Below, piece by piece: positions 1-7,874 of a stretch of DNA of 64,000 nt. The stretch is from Pseudomonadota bacterium (lineage in GTDB: Bacteria; Pseudomonadota; Gammaproteobacteria; Burkholderiales; Rhodocyclaceae), in the NCBI GenBank assembly GCA_008501585.1, contig QQUN01000027.1, positions 62,001-126,000 on the forward strand. Direction: 5' to 3'. Below the pieces are notes generated by a model that was not told the DNA's origin, did not search any database, and saw only the letters and a list, made by a program, of their open reading frames with translations. Numbering within the stretch: the stretch's first letter is position 1; each line of letters starts with the position of its first letter. A program made the translations under genes and the position numbers.

Positions 1-207
1 CTGGCCGAGCAGAACACCATGGTGGCGCTGCGCTATGCCGACTTCGGCTACATCCTCGAGAACGGCCGCATCGTGATGGAAGGCGAGGCGCAGTACCTGG
101 CCACCAACGAGGACGTGAAGGAGTTCTACCTCGGCCTGTCCGGCGAAGGGCGCAAGAGCTTCCGTGACGTCAAGCACTACCGCCGCCGCAAGCGCTGGCT
201 GTCCTGA
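1..207 (+). CDS. ABC transporter ATP-binding protein, C-terminal fragment (LivF-like)
   Basis: Only the last 68 codons are inside the window; the frame is open from base 1 to the stop at 205-207. The visible part begins at an AEQN segment that matches the region after the H-loop of LivF ATPases, followed by the typical 'ADFGYILENGRIVMEGEA' stretch. The protein would be the cytoplasmic ATPase of a branched-chain amino acid type (HAAT) importer. It ends in a basic tail (KHYRRRKRWLS). A PaaK-like ligase follows about 90 bp downstream, so the importer may carry an organic acid that is then activated; that substrate link is inference. Confidence 0.8.
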   Translation: MAEQNTMVALRYADFGYILENGRIVMEGEAQYLATNEDVKEFYLGLSGEGRKSFRDVKHYRRRKRWLS

Positions 208-297
208 CCGGCTGTTGCGGGCGCCGCCGGCAACGGCGGCCGGCCCGGCGCAGACCACGCATTGCCCGGGCCTGACCAGACTGAACCAAGGAATCCT

Positions 298-1527
298 ATG
301 AGCTTCTTCGACGCCAGAGAACACCGTGACCCCGCCGAGCGCGAGCGGGACCTGCTGGCCCGCCTGCCGCAGCAGATCCAGCACGCCAAGACCCGAACCA
401 CGGCGTTCGCGGCCTTGCTGAAAGGGGTCGACCCGAGCACCATCACCTCACGCCAGGCCCTGGCCGCGCTGCCGGTGACCCGCAAGTCGGAACTGCTCGA
501 ACTGCAAAAGGCCGCGCGCCCGTTCGGCGGATTCTCGGCGGTCAGCTGGGGTGCCGCATGCGCCCGCGTGTTCGCCTCGCCCGGCCCGCTCTACGAGCCC
601 GAGGCCGCGCGCGAAAACTACTGGCGCATGGCCCGCGCGCTGTTCGCCGCCGGCTTCCGCGAAGGCGACCTGGTGCACAACACCTTCTCCTATCACATGA
701 CGCCCGCGGGCTCGATGATGGAGACCGGTGCCCATGCGATCGGCTGCACGGTGTTTCCCGGTGGTGTCGGGCAGACCGAGCAACAGCTCGCTGCCATGCT
801 CGACCTGCAGCCGGTGGCCTATACCGGCACACCGTCCTTCCTGCGCATCCTGCTCGAGAAGGCAGACGAAGCCGGCCTGACGCTCAAGCTGAAAAAGGCC
901 TTCGTGTCCGGCGAGGCCTTTCCGCCGAGCCAGCGCGACGCCCTGGCGGCGCGCGGCATCCACGCCTACCAGGCCTATGCCACGGCCGACATCGGCCTGA
1001 TCGCCTACGAGACCCCGGCGCGCGAGGGCCTGGTGATCGATGAAGACGTTCTGGTCGAAATCGTTCGCCCGGGCACCGGCGACCCGGTGGCCGACGGCGA
1101 GGTGGGCGAAGTGGTGGTCACCACCTTCAACCCCGACTACCCGCTGATCCGCTTCGGCACCGGCGACCTCTCCGCCGTGCTGCCGGGCGCCAGCCCCTGC
1201 GGGCGCACCAACGGCCGCATCAAGGGCTGGATGGGGCGGGCCGACCAGACCACCAAGATCAAGGGCATGTTCGTGCATCCCGGGCAGGTGGCGGCCGTGG
1301 TCAAGCGCCACCCCGAGATCGCCCGCGCCCGGCTGGTGGTGGACAACCCCGGCCTGACCGACCGCATGACGCTCCAGTGCGAGGCTGCCGCGTCGGAGGC
1401 GTTGCAGGCGGCGATCGTCGGCAGCCTGCGCGAGATGACCAAGCTGCGCGGCGAGGTGGCGTTCTGCGAGGTCGGCTCGCTGCCCAACGACGGCAAGGTG
1501 ATCGACGACATCCGGACCTACGAGTAA
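298..1527 (+). CDS. Phenylacetate-CoA ligase-like AMP-binding protein
   Basis: A 409-residue protein of the PaaK-like adenylate-forming family, expected to activate a carboxylic acid as acyl-AMP and then acyl-CoA. The ATG at 298 was chosen over one at 262 because AAGGA lies about 6 bases upstream. Recognisable signatures are YATADIG (adenine/substrate motif position), RFGTGDLSA, GRADQTTKIKG and a C-terminal LPNDGK with the lysine expected for adenylation. The usual glycine/serine/threonine-rich P-loop (SSGTTGxP) is not seen; its place is taken by FASPGPLYEP. It lies between a LivF-like ATPase and a carbonic anhydrase/racemase pair, suggesting an uptake-and-activation locus. The substrate cannot be read from sequence. 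Confidence 0.8.
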   Translation: MSFFDAREHRDPAERERDLLARLPQQIQHAKTRTTAFAALLKGVDPSTITSRQALAALPVTRKSELLELQKAARPFGGFSAVSWGAACARVFASPGPLYEPEAARENYWRMARALFAAGFREGDLVHNTFSYHMTPAGSMMETGAHAIGCTVFPGGVGQTEQQLAAMLDLQPVAYTGTPSFLRILLEKADEAGLTLKLKKAFVSGEAFPPSQRDALAARGIHAYQAYATADIGLIAYETPAREGLVIDEDVLVEIVRPGTGDPVADGEVGEVVVTTFNPDYPLIRFGTGDLSAVLPGASPCGRTNGRIKGWMGRADQTTKIKGMFVHPGQVAAVVKRHPEIARARLVVDNPGLTDRMTLQCEAAASEALQAAIVGSLREMTKLRGEVAFCEVGSLPNDGKVIDDIRTYE

Positions 1528-1603
1528 CACGCCCTCGACAGATGCCCCCGCAACGCACAGGATACGGGCGGACCCACAGGATCCTCCGTTGCGGGAGAGG
1601 CGC

Positions 1604-2215
1604 ATGATCAACGACCTGCTCAAGGGCAACCGCCGTTTCGTCGACACGGTGTTCGAGCGCGAACGCCCGTACTTTGCCGAACTGGCCAAGGCACAACATC
1701 CGACGGTGCTGTGGATCGGCTGCTCCGACTCCCGGGTGCCCGTCAACACCATCACCCAGACCCGCCCGGGCGAGATCTTCGTGCATCGCAACGTGGCCAA
1801 CATCGTCGCCGGCGCCGACTGGAACCTCTCCGCGGTGCTCGAGTTCTCGATCAACCACCTCAACATCCCCGACATCGTCATCTGCGGCCACTACGGCTGC
1901 GGCGGCATCCTCGCGCTCGACAACGCCAGCGAGCACGACCAGTACGTGCCCATCTGGCTCAACAGCGCCCGCGAAGCCGCCCATCGTGTCGATGCCAGGC
2001 TGCTCGCCGAGGGCCAGCCGTTCGATGCGCCGCGGCGTCATCGATTGATCGTCGAAGAAAACGTCAGCCTGCAGATGGAGCATCTGCTGGCCTATCCCTT
2101 CGTGGCGCGAGCGGCCAATGCCGGCAAGCTGGCCGTGCATGGCTGGGTGTACGACATGGACACCGGCTGCATCAACGTGCAGGCCTCGCGGCCGCGCTGC
2201 GCCAGAAACGAGTAA
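1604..2215 (+). CDS. Beta-class carbonic anhydrase
   Basis: A 203-residue cytoplasmic zinc enzyme interconverting CO2 and bicarbonate. The zinc ligands and catalytic dyad are visible: Cys40-x-Asp42-x-Arg44 in GCSDSRVP, and His96/Cys99 in CGHYGCGG. The ATG at 1604 is preceded by GGGAGAGG; a longer TTG start at 1589 has less support. Length is normal for the family. It lies 3 bases upstream of the next ATG, so the two are probably co-transcribed, and may supply or remove bicarbonate for carboxylation or decarboxylation in the neighbouring acyl-CoA metabolism (inference). Confidence 0.93.
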   Translation: MINDLLKGNRRFVDTVFERERPYFAELAKAQHPTVLWIGCSDSRVPVNTITQTRPGEIFVHRNVANIVAGADWNLSAVLEFSINHLNIPDIVICGHYGCGGILALDNASEHDQYVPIWLNSAREAAHRVDARLLAEGQPFDAPRRHRLIVEENVSLQMEHLLAYPFVARAANAGKLAVHGWVYDMDTGCINVQASRPRCARNE

Positions 2216-2218
2216 GCC

Positions 2219-3358
2219 ATGACCGAACGCGCCAAACCGCTCGCCGGACTCACCGTCCTCGACCTCACCCGCCTGCTGCCCGGCCCCCTGGCCACCATGC
2301 ACCTGGGCGACCTGGGGGCCGAGGTGATCAAGATCGAAGACCCCGGCGTGGGCGACTACGCCCGCAGCATGGGGGCCATGCATGGCGACACCAGCTACTT
2401 CTTCCAGCTGGTCAATCGCAACAAGAAGAGCCTGGTGCTCGACCTCAAGGACGCGGCCGACAAGGCCGTGCTGCTGGGGCTCGTCGACACCGCCGACATC
2501 CTGGTCGAGGGCTTTCGCCCCGGCGTGATGGCCAAGCTCGGGCTGGACTACGCCACGCTCAGCGCGCGCAACCCGCGCCTGGTCTATGCCAGCATCAGCG
2601 GCTACGGCCAGACCGGCCCCTACGCCCAGCGCGCCGGTCATGACATCAACTACCTCGGCTACGCCGGGGTGCTCGACCAGATCGGTGTGGCCGGCGGCGC
2701 GCCGGCGATCAGCAACCTGCAAGTGGCCGACCTGCTCGGGGGCACGCTGACCTCGCTGGTCGGCGTGCTGGCGGCCGTGATCGACGCCCGCACCAATGGC
2801 CGCGGCCGGCAGGTCGACGTGGCGATGACCGACGCCGCGCTGGCCCACGCGATCTTTCCCATGGCCGAGGTGCTGGCCGAGGGCGAAACCCGCCCGCGCG
2901 GCGAGGACCTGCTCACCGGCGCTGTGCCCTGCTACGGCGTGTATGAAACGCAGGATGGCCGCCACATGGCGGTCGGTGCGCTGGAAGAGAAGTTCTGGCA
3001 CCTGGCCTGCGACACCCTCGGCCGGGCCGATCTCAAGCCCTATCACCTGGCGCGCGGCGCCGAGGGCGCCTATGCCCGCGGGCAACTCGAGGCTATCTTC
3101 CGTACGCAGACACTGGCGCACTGGACGGCGGTGTTCGACGCCGTCGACTGCTGCGTCACCCCGGTGCTGCGCTTACACGAGAGTTTGCAGCACCCGCACA
3201 TCCAGGCGCGCGGCATGGTGGTCGAGGTCGGTGGCATCCGCCAGTTTGCGCCGCCCTTCGGCTTGAGCGACTACACGCTGGGCGAGGCGACGCCGGCGCC
3301 GGCGGCCGATGCCGATGGCGACGCACTGCGCGCGCGTGCATCCAGATCGATGCCTTGA
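2219..3358 (+). CDS. CaiB/BaiF family protein, alpha-methylacyl-CoA racemase-like
   Basis: A 379-residue member of the class III CoA-transferase superfamily. It opens with the characteristic LAGLTVLDLTRLLPGPLATM. Catalytic positions match alpha-methylacyl-CoA racemases rather than formyl-CoA transferases: His141 in AGHDINYL, Asp171 in NLQVADLLGG, and a glutamate in GALEEKFW (about 256). It would therefore epimerise 2-methylacyl-CoA thioesters during branched-chain acid breakdown, although a CoA-transferase role is not excluded. It begins 3 bases after the carbonic anhydrase stop. A sigma factor gene follows after 46 bases and is probably a separate unit. Confidence 0.85.
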   Translation: MTERAKPLAGLTVLDLTRLLPGPLATMHLGDLGAEVIKIEDPGVGDYARSMGAMHGDTSYFFQLVNRNKKSLVLDLKDAADKAVLLGLVDTADILVEGFRPGVMAKLGLDYATLSARNPRLVYASISGYGQTGPYAQRAGHDINYLGYAGVLDQIGVAGGAPAISNLQVADLLGGTLTSLVGVLAAVIDARTNGRGRQVDVAMTDAALAHAIFPMAEVLAEGETRPRGEDLLTGAVPCYGVYETQDGRHMAVGALEEKFWHLACDTLGRADLKPYHLARGAEGAYARGQLEAIFRTQTLAHWTAVFDAVDCCVTPVLRLHESLQHPHIQARGMVVEVGGIRQFAPPFGLSDYTLGEATPAPAADADGDALRARASRSMP

Positions 3359-3404
3359 CCGTACACAGGACTGGCGGCGCCTCTTTTGCGCCGGGAAGGG
3401 AGCC

Positions 3405-3977
3405 ATGCTCGACGACATCCAGATCCGACGATTGATCCTCCTCAGCGCCGCGCGCGACGCCGGGGCCTTTGAACAGCTCTATCGCCTGACCGCGCCGGTG
3501 TTGCTCGGCGTGGCCTTCAAGATCACTGGCCGGCGAGAACTGGCGGAAGAAGTGCTGCACGATGCCTTCATCAAGATCTGGCATGCGGCGGCGCGTTTCG
3601 ATCCGGTCGCCACCCGGCCGGTGGCGTGGATGGCCACCATCGTGCGCAATCGCGCCATCGATACCGTCAGCCGCGCGGATGTGGCGCGGGTGGTGTCGGT
3701 CGGCGAGGACGAAGACAGCCTCGACCGCTTCTTCGACTGGTCGGCCGCGGCCGACGACGAAGCCGATGGCGCCCGCATGCGCCACTGGCTGCGTGGCTGT
3801 CTCGACGAACTCAAGGGCGGCGAGCGGCAGGCGCTGGTGCTGGCCTACCTGCACGGCCTCAGCCACGGCGAGCTGTCCGATCAGCTCGCCAAGCCGCTGG
3901 GCACCGTCAAGTCCTGGGTCCGGCGCGGCATGCAAAGCCTCAAGCAATGTGTCGACAGCTGCATGGGGGTGTCATGA
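3405..3977 (+). CDS. ECF-type RNA polymerase sigma factor
   Basis: A 190-residue two-domain sigma factor. Region 2 is visible at about residues 25-90 (AEEVLHDAFIKIWHAAARFDP, then AWMATIVRNRAIDTVSR) and region 4 near the C-terminus (ERQALVLAYLHGLSHGELS, then GTVKSWVRRGM). The ATG at 3405 has GGGAAGGGAG just upstream. Its stop overlaps the start of an RskA-like anti-sigma gene in an ATGA, so the pair is translationally coupled and forms a sigma/anti-sigma switch of the SigK/RskA kind. The cytochrome P460 gene about 120 bases beyond is a plausible target or co-regulated gene (inference). Confidence 0.93.
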   Translation: MLDDIQIRRLILLSAARDAGAFEQLYRLTAPVLLGVAFKITGRRELAEEVLHDAFIKIWHAAARFDPVATRPVAWMATIVRNRAIDTVSRADVARVVSVGEDEDSLDRFFDWSAAADDEADGARMRHWLRGCLDELKGGERQALVLAYLHGLSHGELSDQLAKPLGTVKSWVRRGMQSLKQCVDSCMGVS

Positions 3978-4666
3978 AGCTCGCTGCCTCCCCGCATCTC
4001 GATGCCCTGTGTGGCAACTATCTGCTCGGCACCCTGCGTGGCGCCGCGCGCGCCCGCTTCGAGCGGGCCTGCGCCGACGAGCCCGTGGTCGCCCTGCGCC
4101 TGCAACACTGGCAAAACCTGTTCACCCCCCAGCCCAGCGAGGCGTTCCGCATGCAACCGGCTCCGCGTACCTGGCAGCGCATTGCGCACGATCTCGAACT
4201 GCGCCGTTACCGGCAGCCGTGGTTTGCGCGGGTCGGTCTGTGGCGTGGCTGGGCGCTGACGGCCACGGCGGTGCTGACCGTGTGGCTGGGCGCAAGCCTG
4301 GTCGACCGTGCGCCGGCCCCGCCCGCCATGCACCCGATCGCCACGCTGGCCAGCGCCGCGGGCGCCGCGCCAGTGGTGGCGTCCCTGTCCGGTGATGGCC
4401 GTTGGCTGCAGCTGGCACCGGCCCGTCCGGTGATGGCCGCGAGCACGCAAAGCTACGAGCTGTGGCTGCTGCCGCCCGATGGCAGTGCGCCGGTGTCGGT
4501 GGCCGTGCTGGGCGAACTGGCCGCGCAGTTGCAGGTGCCCGACGCGCTGCGTGGCCGCCTGCAGACCGGTGCCAAGCTGGCGGTGTCGGTCGAACCGGCG
4601 GGCGGCTCGCCGACCGGTGCGCCCACCGGGCCGGTCATTCTGGTCGGGGCCATCAACGCGGGCTGA
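3974..4666 (+). CDS. Anti-sigma factor, RskA-like
   Basis: A 230-residue single-pass membrane protein. The N-terminal cytoplasmic part contains 'YLLGTLRGAARARFERA', typical of RskA-family anti-sigma domains. A transmembrane segment lies near residues 90-108 (WALTATAVLTVWLGASLV), followed by an extracytoplasmic RskA C-terminal domain (YELWLLPPDGSAPVSVAVLG). Start and upstream stop overlap in ATGA, so it is co-translated with the sigma factor it should bind at the inner membrane. No CxxC/His zinc anti-sigma motif is seen. Release is expected by regulated proteolysis, as known for the family; the signal is unknown. Confidence 0.9.
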   Translation: MKLAASPHLDALCGNYLLGTLRGAARARFERACADEPVVALRLQHWQNLFTPQPSEAFRMQPAPRTWQRIAHDLELRRYRQPWFARVGLWRGWALTATAVLTVWLGASLVDRAPAPPAMHPIATLASAAGAAPVVASLSGDGRWLQLAPARPVMAASTQSYELWLLPPDGSAPVSVAVLGELAAQLQVPDALRGRLQTGAKLAVSVEPAGGSPTGAPTGPVILVGAINAG

Positions 4667-4668
4667 GC

Positions 4669-4686
4669 CGCCCGCTTCGGCGGGCG
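4669..4686 (+). terminator. GC-rich hairpin with TTCG tetraloop after the anti-sigma gene
   Basis: A perfect 7-bp stem (CGCCCGC / GCGGGCG) closes a TTCG loop just after the anti-sigma stop codon. There is no T-run, so it may be a weak terminator or an mRNA 3' stabiliser. Confidence 0.55.
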
Positions 4687-4785
4687 CCTCGCGTTCACCT
4701 CTGCAGCGTGCATCCAATGCGCAGTCTCACCCGTACACGTCAGGTATCCACCGGATACGACTTGACCGACAACGGGAGAACGCGC

Positions 4786-5358
4786 ATGAACACGAAACGA
4801 TTCCACTTTCCAGCCCTTGGCCTCGCGGTGATCGGTGCCACCCTGATCAGCGCCGGCTGTGCCAGTCATCGCGGTGCCGAGCCCATGGCAAAGATCTCCG
4901 GCGATGGCGATATCACCGTGCCGACGACCTATCGCAGCTGGGCCAGGTTCGTGCCCACCGTCGATAAGGTCGATGCCGGCCAGGTGCGTGAGATCTACAT
5001 CAATCCGGTTGGGGTGACGACCCGCAAGGGCGAGGCCTTTCCGGCCGGCACCGTGTCGGTGATGGAAATCTATGGCGCACGCAAGGACAGCGCCGGCAAG
5101 GTGATCAAGAACGCCGAGGGTCGGCTGATCAAGGGCGAACTGTCCAGGATCTTCGTGATGGCCAAGGGCGAGGGCTGGGGGGCGAGCCTGCCCGCCGGCA
5201 CCGTGGGCAATGGTGACTGGCTGTACGGTGCCTGGCTGTCGGATGGCACGACGGCCGCCACCGCGGACTTCGCCGCCTGCCGCAGCTGCCACCTGCCGAT
5301 GGCTGCGACCGACTTCGTGGCGCGGTACGACGAGCACTTCGCCACCCGCATGCGCTGA
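4786..5358 (+). CDS. Cytochrome P460 family lipoprotein
   Basis: A 190-residue exported protein. The N-terminus is a lipoprotein signal with lipobox ISAGC (Cys25), so it should be anchored in the periplasm. The rest resembles the cytochrome P460 domain: YRSWARFVPTVDK, EIYINPVG, FPAGTVSVMEIY, and a C-terminal haem c site CRSCH (Cys165, Cys168, His169). Characterised P460 proteins oxidise hydroxylamine or bind NO; others of the family are cytochrome c'-beta. The activity here is not determined. The ATG at 4786 has GGGAGAA upstream. It lies downstream of the ECF sigma/anti-sigma pair and converges on a ferritin-like gene. Confidence 0.88.
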   Translation: MNTKRFHFPALGLAVIGATLISAGCASHRGAEPMAKISGDGDITVPTTYRSWARFVPTVDKVDAGQVREIYINPVGVTTRKGEAFPAGTVSVMEIYGARKDSAGKVIKNAEGRLIKGELSRIFVMAKGEGWGASLPAGTVGNGDWLYGAWLSDGTTAATADFAACRSCHLPMAATDFVARYDEHFATRMR

Positions 5359-5382
5359 GCGCCGCTGCCGCATCAATGCAAG

Positions 5383-5418
5383 ACGGGGATCGCGCCGACC
5401 TGGCGTGATCCCCGTTTG
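5383..5418. terminator. Bidirectional terminator between convergent genes
   Basis: ACGGGGATC at 5383-5391 pairs with GATCCCCGT at 5407-5415, with an inner CGCC/GGCG extension and a short T-run on the + strand. It sits between the convergent cytochrome P460 and ferritin-like genes. Confidence 0.75.
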
Positions 5419-5462
5419 CTGCCGTCTCGCCCGGCCAGGCCGGGCAGACGCATCGCAGGTGT

Positions 5463-6050
5463 CTAGCCGATGAAGGCCGCCGGCACCGGGTCTTCACCCA
5501 GGGCATTGAGCAGGATCGCCCAGTGCATGGTCTCGTCACCGAGGATGCTGGCGGCAGCGCGGGCCAGCTCACGGTTGGAGAACTGCGGTACCGCGCCCAG
5601 ATAGGCGCTGGCGGCGCCCTTCTCCAGTCCGGCGGCAAAGCGCAGCACATCGGCCTGGTCCTTGAGCTGGGCAACCGGGAACTGGTAGTCGGCCGCGCTC
5701 ATCGCCATCACCGGCTTGCCGCCGAGCTTGTCGATGGTGCCGGCGAGGACCTCGGCGTGCGCCTTGTGGTGGCCCTGGAACTTGACCGCAACATCGAGCA
5801 CGGGCTTTTGCAGCAGGCCTGACTCGGCGCCGACCTGATAGGCGGCGATCGCCTGGTATTCGAGGCCGAGGGCCACGTTGAGGATGGCCAGGTCGTCGGT
5901 TTCGCTCATTTTCGCCTTGCCGGCCAGTGCGCGGCCGGGGGCGGCCAGGCCGATGGCAGCGGTGGCGCCGAGGGCAAACAGGCTGCTGTGCTTCAGGAAC
6001 AGGCGGCGTTCGACGCGGCTGAGGGACAGATCGAGTTCTTGCGTGTTCAT
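5463..6050 (-). CDS. Ferritin-like domain protein with Tat-type signal
   Basis: A 195-residue protein. Residues 10-44 form a twin-arginine-like export signal (ERRLFLKHSSLFALGATAA ... ALA). The mature part is a four-helix ferritin-like fold with carboxylate and histidine residues in helical context (ALGLEYQAIAAYQ, FQGHHKAHAEVL, LGDETMHWAILLNALGEDP). Export by Tat suggests a cofactor or metal acquired in the cytoplasm. Function is not known beyond the domain; metal storage or an oxidoreductase role are possible. It converges on the cytochrome P460 gene and is divergent from an AEC permease, with about 146 bases between starts that must hold both promoters. Confidence 0.8.
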   Translation of the reverse strand: MNTQELDLSLSRVERRLFLKHSSLFALGATAAIGLAAPGRALAGKAKMSETDDLAILNVALGLEYQAIAAYQVGAESGLLQKPVLDVAVKFQGHHKAHAEVLAGTIDKLGGKPVMAMSAADYQFPVAQLKDQADVLRFAAGLEKGAASAYLGAVPQFSNRELARAAASILGDETMHWAILLNALGEDPVPAAFIG

Positions 6051-6196
6051 GGCGTTCTCCGTTGTGGGGGGACGGGGCGGCGACGGCCGCCCGTGCCTCC
6101 TGTACGGGGCAGGCGGGAGCCTGGATGCACGGGTGGCGAAAAGAATGTGTTTGCTACGGATGTCGCCGGCGGCAGGTGGCGGGTATCCTCGCGCTC

Positions 6197-7093
6197 ATGG
6201 ATACCTTCCTCCTTCTGCTGCCGGACTTTTCGCTCATCCTGCTCGGGGCGCTGCTGCGGCGCTACGGTGGTTTTGGCGACGGCTTCTGGCCGGGGCTGGA
6301 GAGGCTGGTCTACTTCGTGCTGTTCCCGGCACTGCTGTTCAGCGCGCTGGCCCGTGCGCGGATCGATTTCGACACCACGCTACCGTTGTTTCTGGCGGGC
6401 CTGGCGGTGATGGGCGCCGGCTTTGTGCTCGGGCTGGCGGCACGTCCGTTCACCGGGCTGTCGGCCATGGCGTTTGCGTCGCGGGTGCAATGTGCCTTTC
6501 GCTTCAACACCTATATCGGCATGGCGGTGGCCGGCAAGGTGCATGGTGCCGAGGGGATCGCGACGATGGGTGTGTTGTGCGGCACCATGGTGCCGTTCGC
6601 CAATGTGATGGCGGTGAGCCTGATGGCGCGCCATGGCCAGGGCGGCGTGCTGCGCGAACTGGCGAAGAACCCGCTGATCCTGGCAACGCTGGCCGGGCTG
6701 GCCTTCAACATGGCGGGCGGCTCGCTGGCGGCGCCGGCGCAGTTCTTCCTGACCCGGCTGGCCGATGCCTCGATCGCGCTGGGCTTGCTGGCGGTGGGCG
6801 CGGCCCTGCGCTGGGGCCAGGCCGGGGGGCGCTGGGTCGGCTCGGCCTGGATCATGGCCGTCAAGCTGTTGTGCCTGCCCGCACTGGTGTGGTTTGTCGG
6901 CCCCTGGCTGGGGTTGTCCGGCGTGGCGCGGGATGTGGCGGTGATTTTTGCGGCGCTGCCGTCGGCGTCGTCGGCCTATATCCTGGCCATGCGCATGGGG
7001 GGCGACGGGCCGGGCGTGGCGTGGATGATCTCCGCCACCACGCTGCTGGCGGTGCCCACGCTCACGCTCTGGCTGGGCTGGTTGCGCGGCTGA
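6197..7093 (+). CDS. AEC family permease (auxin efflux carrier superfamily)
   Basis: A 298-residue inner-membrane protein with about ten hydrophobic segments, organised as two halves around a central loop (MARHGQGGVLRELAKNPLI). Family traits seen are LILLGALLRR at the N-terminus, FPALLFSAL, and a C-terminal ALPSASSAYILAMRMGGD. AEC carriers in bacteria transport small organic acids or amino acids; the substrate is unknown here. The start is the ATG at 6197; the frame stays open upstream to 6062, but that stretch is not membrane-like. It ends only 12 bases before the convergent PhaM gene. Confidence 0.85.
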   Translation: MDTFLLLLPDFSLILLGALLRRYGGFGDGFWPGLERLVYFVLFPALLFSALARARIDFDTTLPLFLAGLAVMGAGFVLGLAARPFTGLSAMAFASRVQCAFRFNTYIGMAVAGKVHGAEGIATMGVLCGTMVPFANVMAVSLMARHGQGGVLRELAKNPLILATLAGLAFNMAGGSLAAPAQFFLTRLADASIALGLLAVGAALRWGQAGGRWVGSAWIMAVKLLCLPALVWFVGPWLGLSGVARDVAVIFAALPSASSAYILAMRMGGDGPGVAWMISATTLLAVPTLTLWLGWLRG

Positions 7094-7105
7094 GCGCCGC
7101 GAATC

Positions 7106-7783
7106 TCAAGACGGTTTCTTGCGCGGGCTTGCGGCCGGCTTCTTGCGTGCCGCACCGGTGGGGGGCTTGGTGGCGGCGGCGCTTGTCTTGCGTGGCGTAC
7201 CGGTGGCGGCCGCGGCGGCCTTGCTACGGCTGCTTGCCGCGGATTTCTTGGCGGCAGGCTTGCGCCGGGGGGCGGGTTCGGCCTCCTGTGCCTGTTCGCT
7301 CATCATCTGCCAGGGCCACATGGCGGCACTGGCCGCGGCGTTGGTGGCGGCGGCAGCTACGTCGGCAAACGGATTGGCACTGCCGTCGGCTGCCTCCGGC
7401 GGGGCGCCTGCGCTGGCACCGCCCGGCGCCGCTGCCGAGCCGCTCATGGCCTGCAGCCACGACCACAACGCGGCGTTATTGAAGGGGCTGGCGTCAGCCT
7501 CGGCCTCGGTGGCGGCTGCCTCCGGGCCCTTCTGGCGGGTGGCTTCGCCCATGGCCTTGATCGCCGAGAGCGTGGCGTGCTGCATTTCGAGCCCCTGAAT
7601 GCTCATCTGCAGCATGTTGAGATTCATCTTCAGCCAGCCTTCGACGGCCTTCATGTCGGCGATGCGCTTCTCCAGTTCGTCGACATCGAGGGTCGGCGTG
7701 ACCATGCCGGGCAGGGAGAAGCCCATGTTGCTCCACATGCTGCGCACAAAATCGAGGGGGTCGGACGAGGATTCGTGGCTCAT
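7106..7783 (-). CDS. phaM: PhaM-like polyhydroxyalkanoate granule protein
   Basis: A 225-residue protein. The N-terminal part (DPLDFVRSMWSNMGFSLPG ... LDVDELEKRIADMKAVEGWLKMNLNMLQ) matches the PhaM family. The middle is Ala/Pro-rich, and the C-terminal ~60 residues are lysine-rich PAKK/PRKK repeats able to bind DNA. In Ralstonia, PhaM activates the PHA synthase and tethers granules to the nucleoid; that role is carried over by similarity. The start at 7783 (MSHESS) was chosen because the upstream extension is a low-complexity, Cys/Pro-rich read-through. No pha synthase gene lies in the window. Confidence 0.85.
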   Translation of the reverse strand: MSHESSSDPLDFVRSMWSNMGFSLPGMVTPTLDVDELEKRIADMKAVEGWLKMNLNMLQMSIQGLEMQHATLSAIKAMGEATRQKGPEAAATEAEADASPFNNAALWSWLQAMSGSAAAPGGASAGAPPEAADGSANPFADVAAAATNAAASAAMWPWQMMSEQAQEAEPAPRRKPAAKKSAASSRSKAAAAATGTPRKTSAAATKPPTGAARKKPAASPRKKPS

Positions 7784-7874
7784 GTCGGCTCCGTGGTTGG
7801 CTGTCTGAGGCTTGATCTTAGCGGAGCCGGCGGGCAAATGCATGGTGCATGGCAGCATCCGCAGGCGGCCGTCC

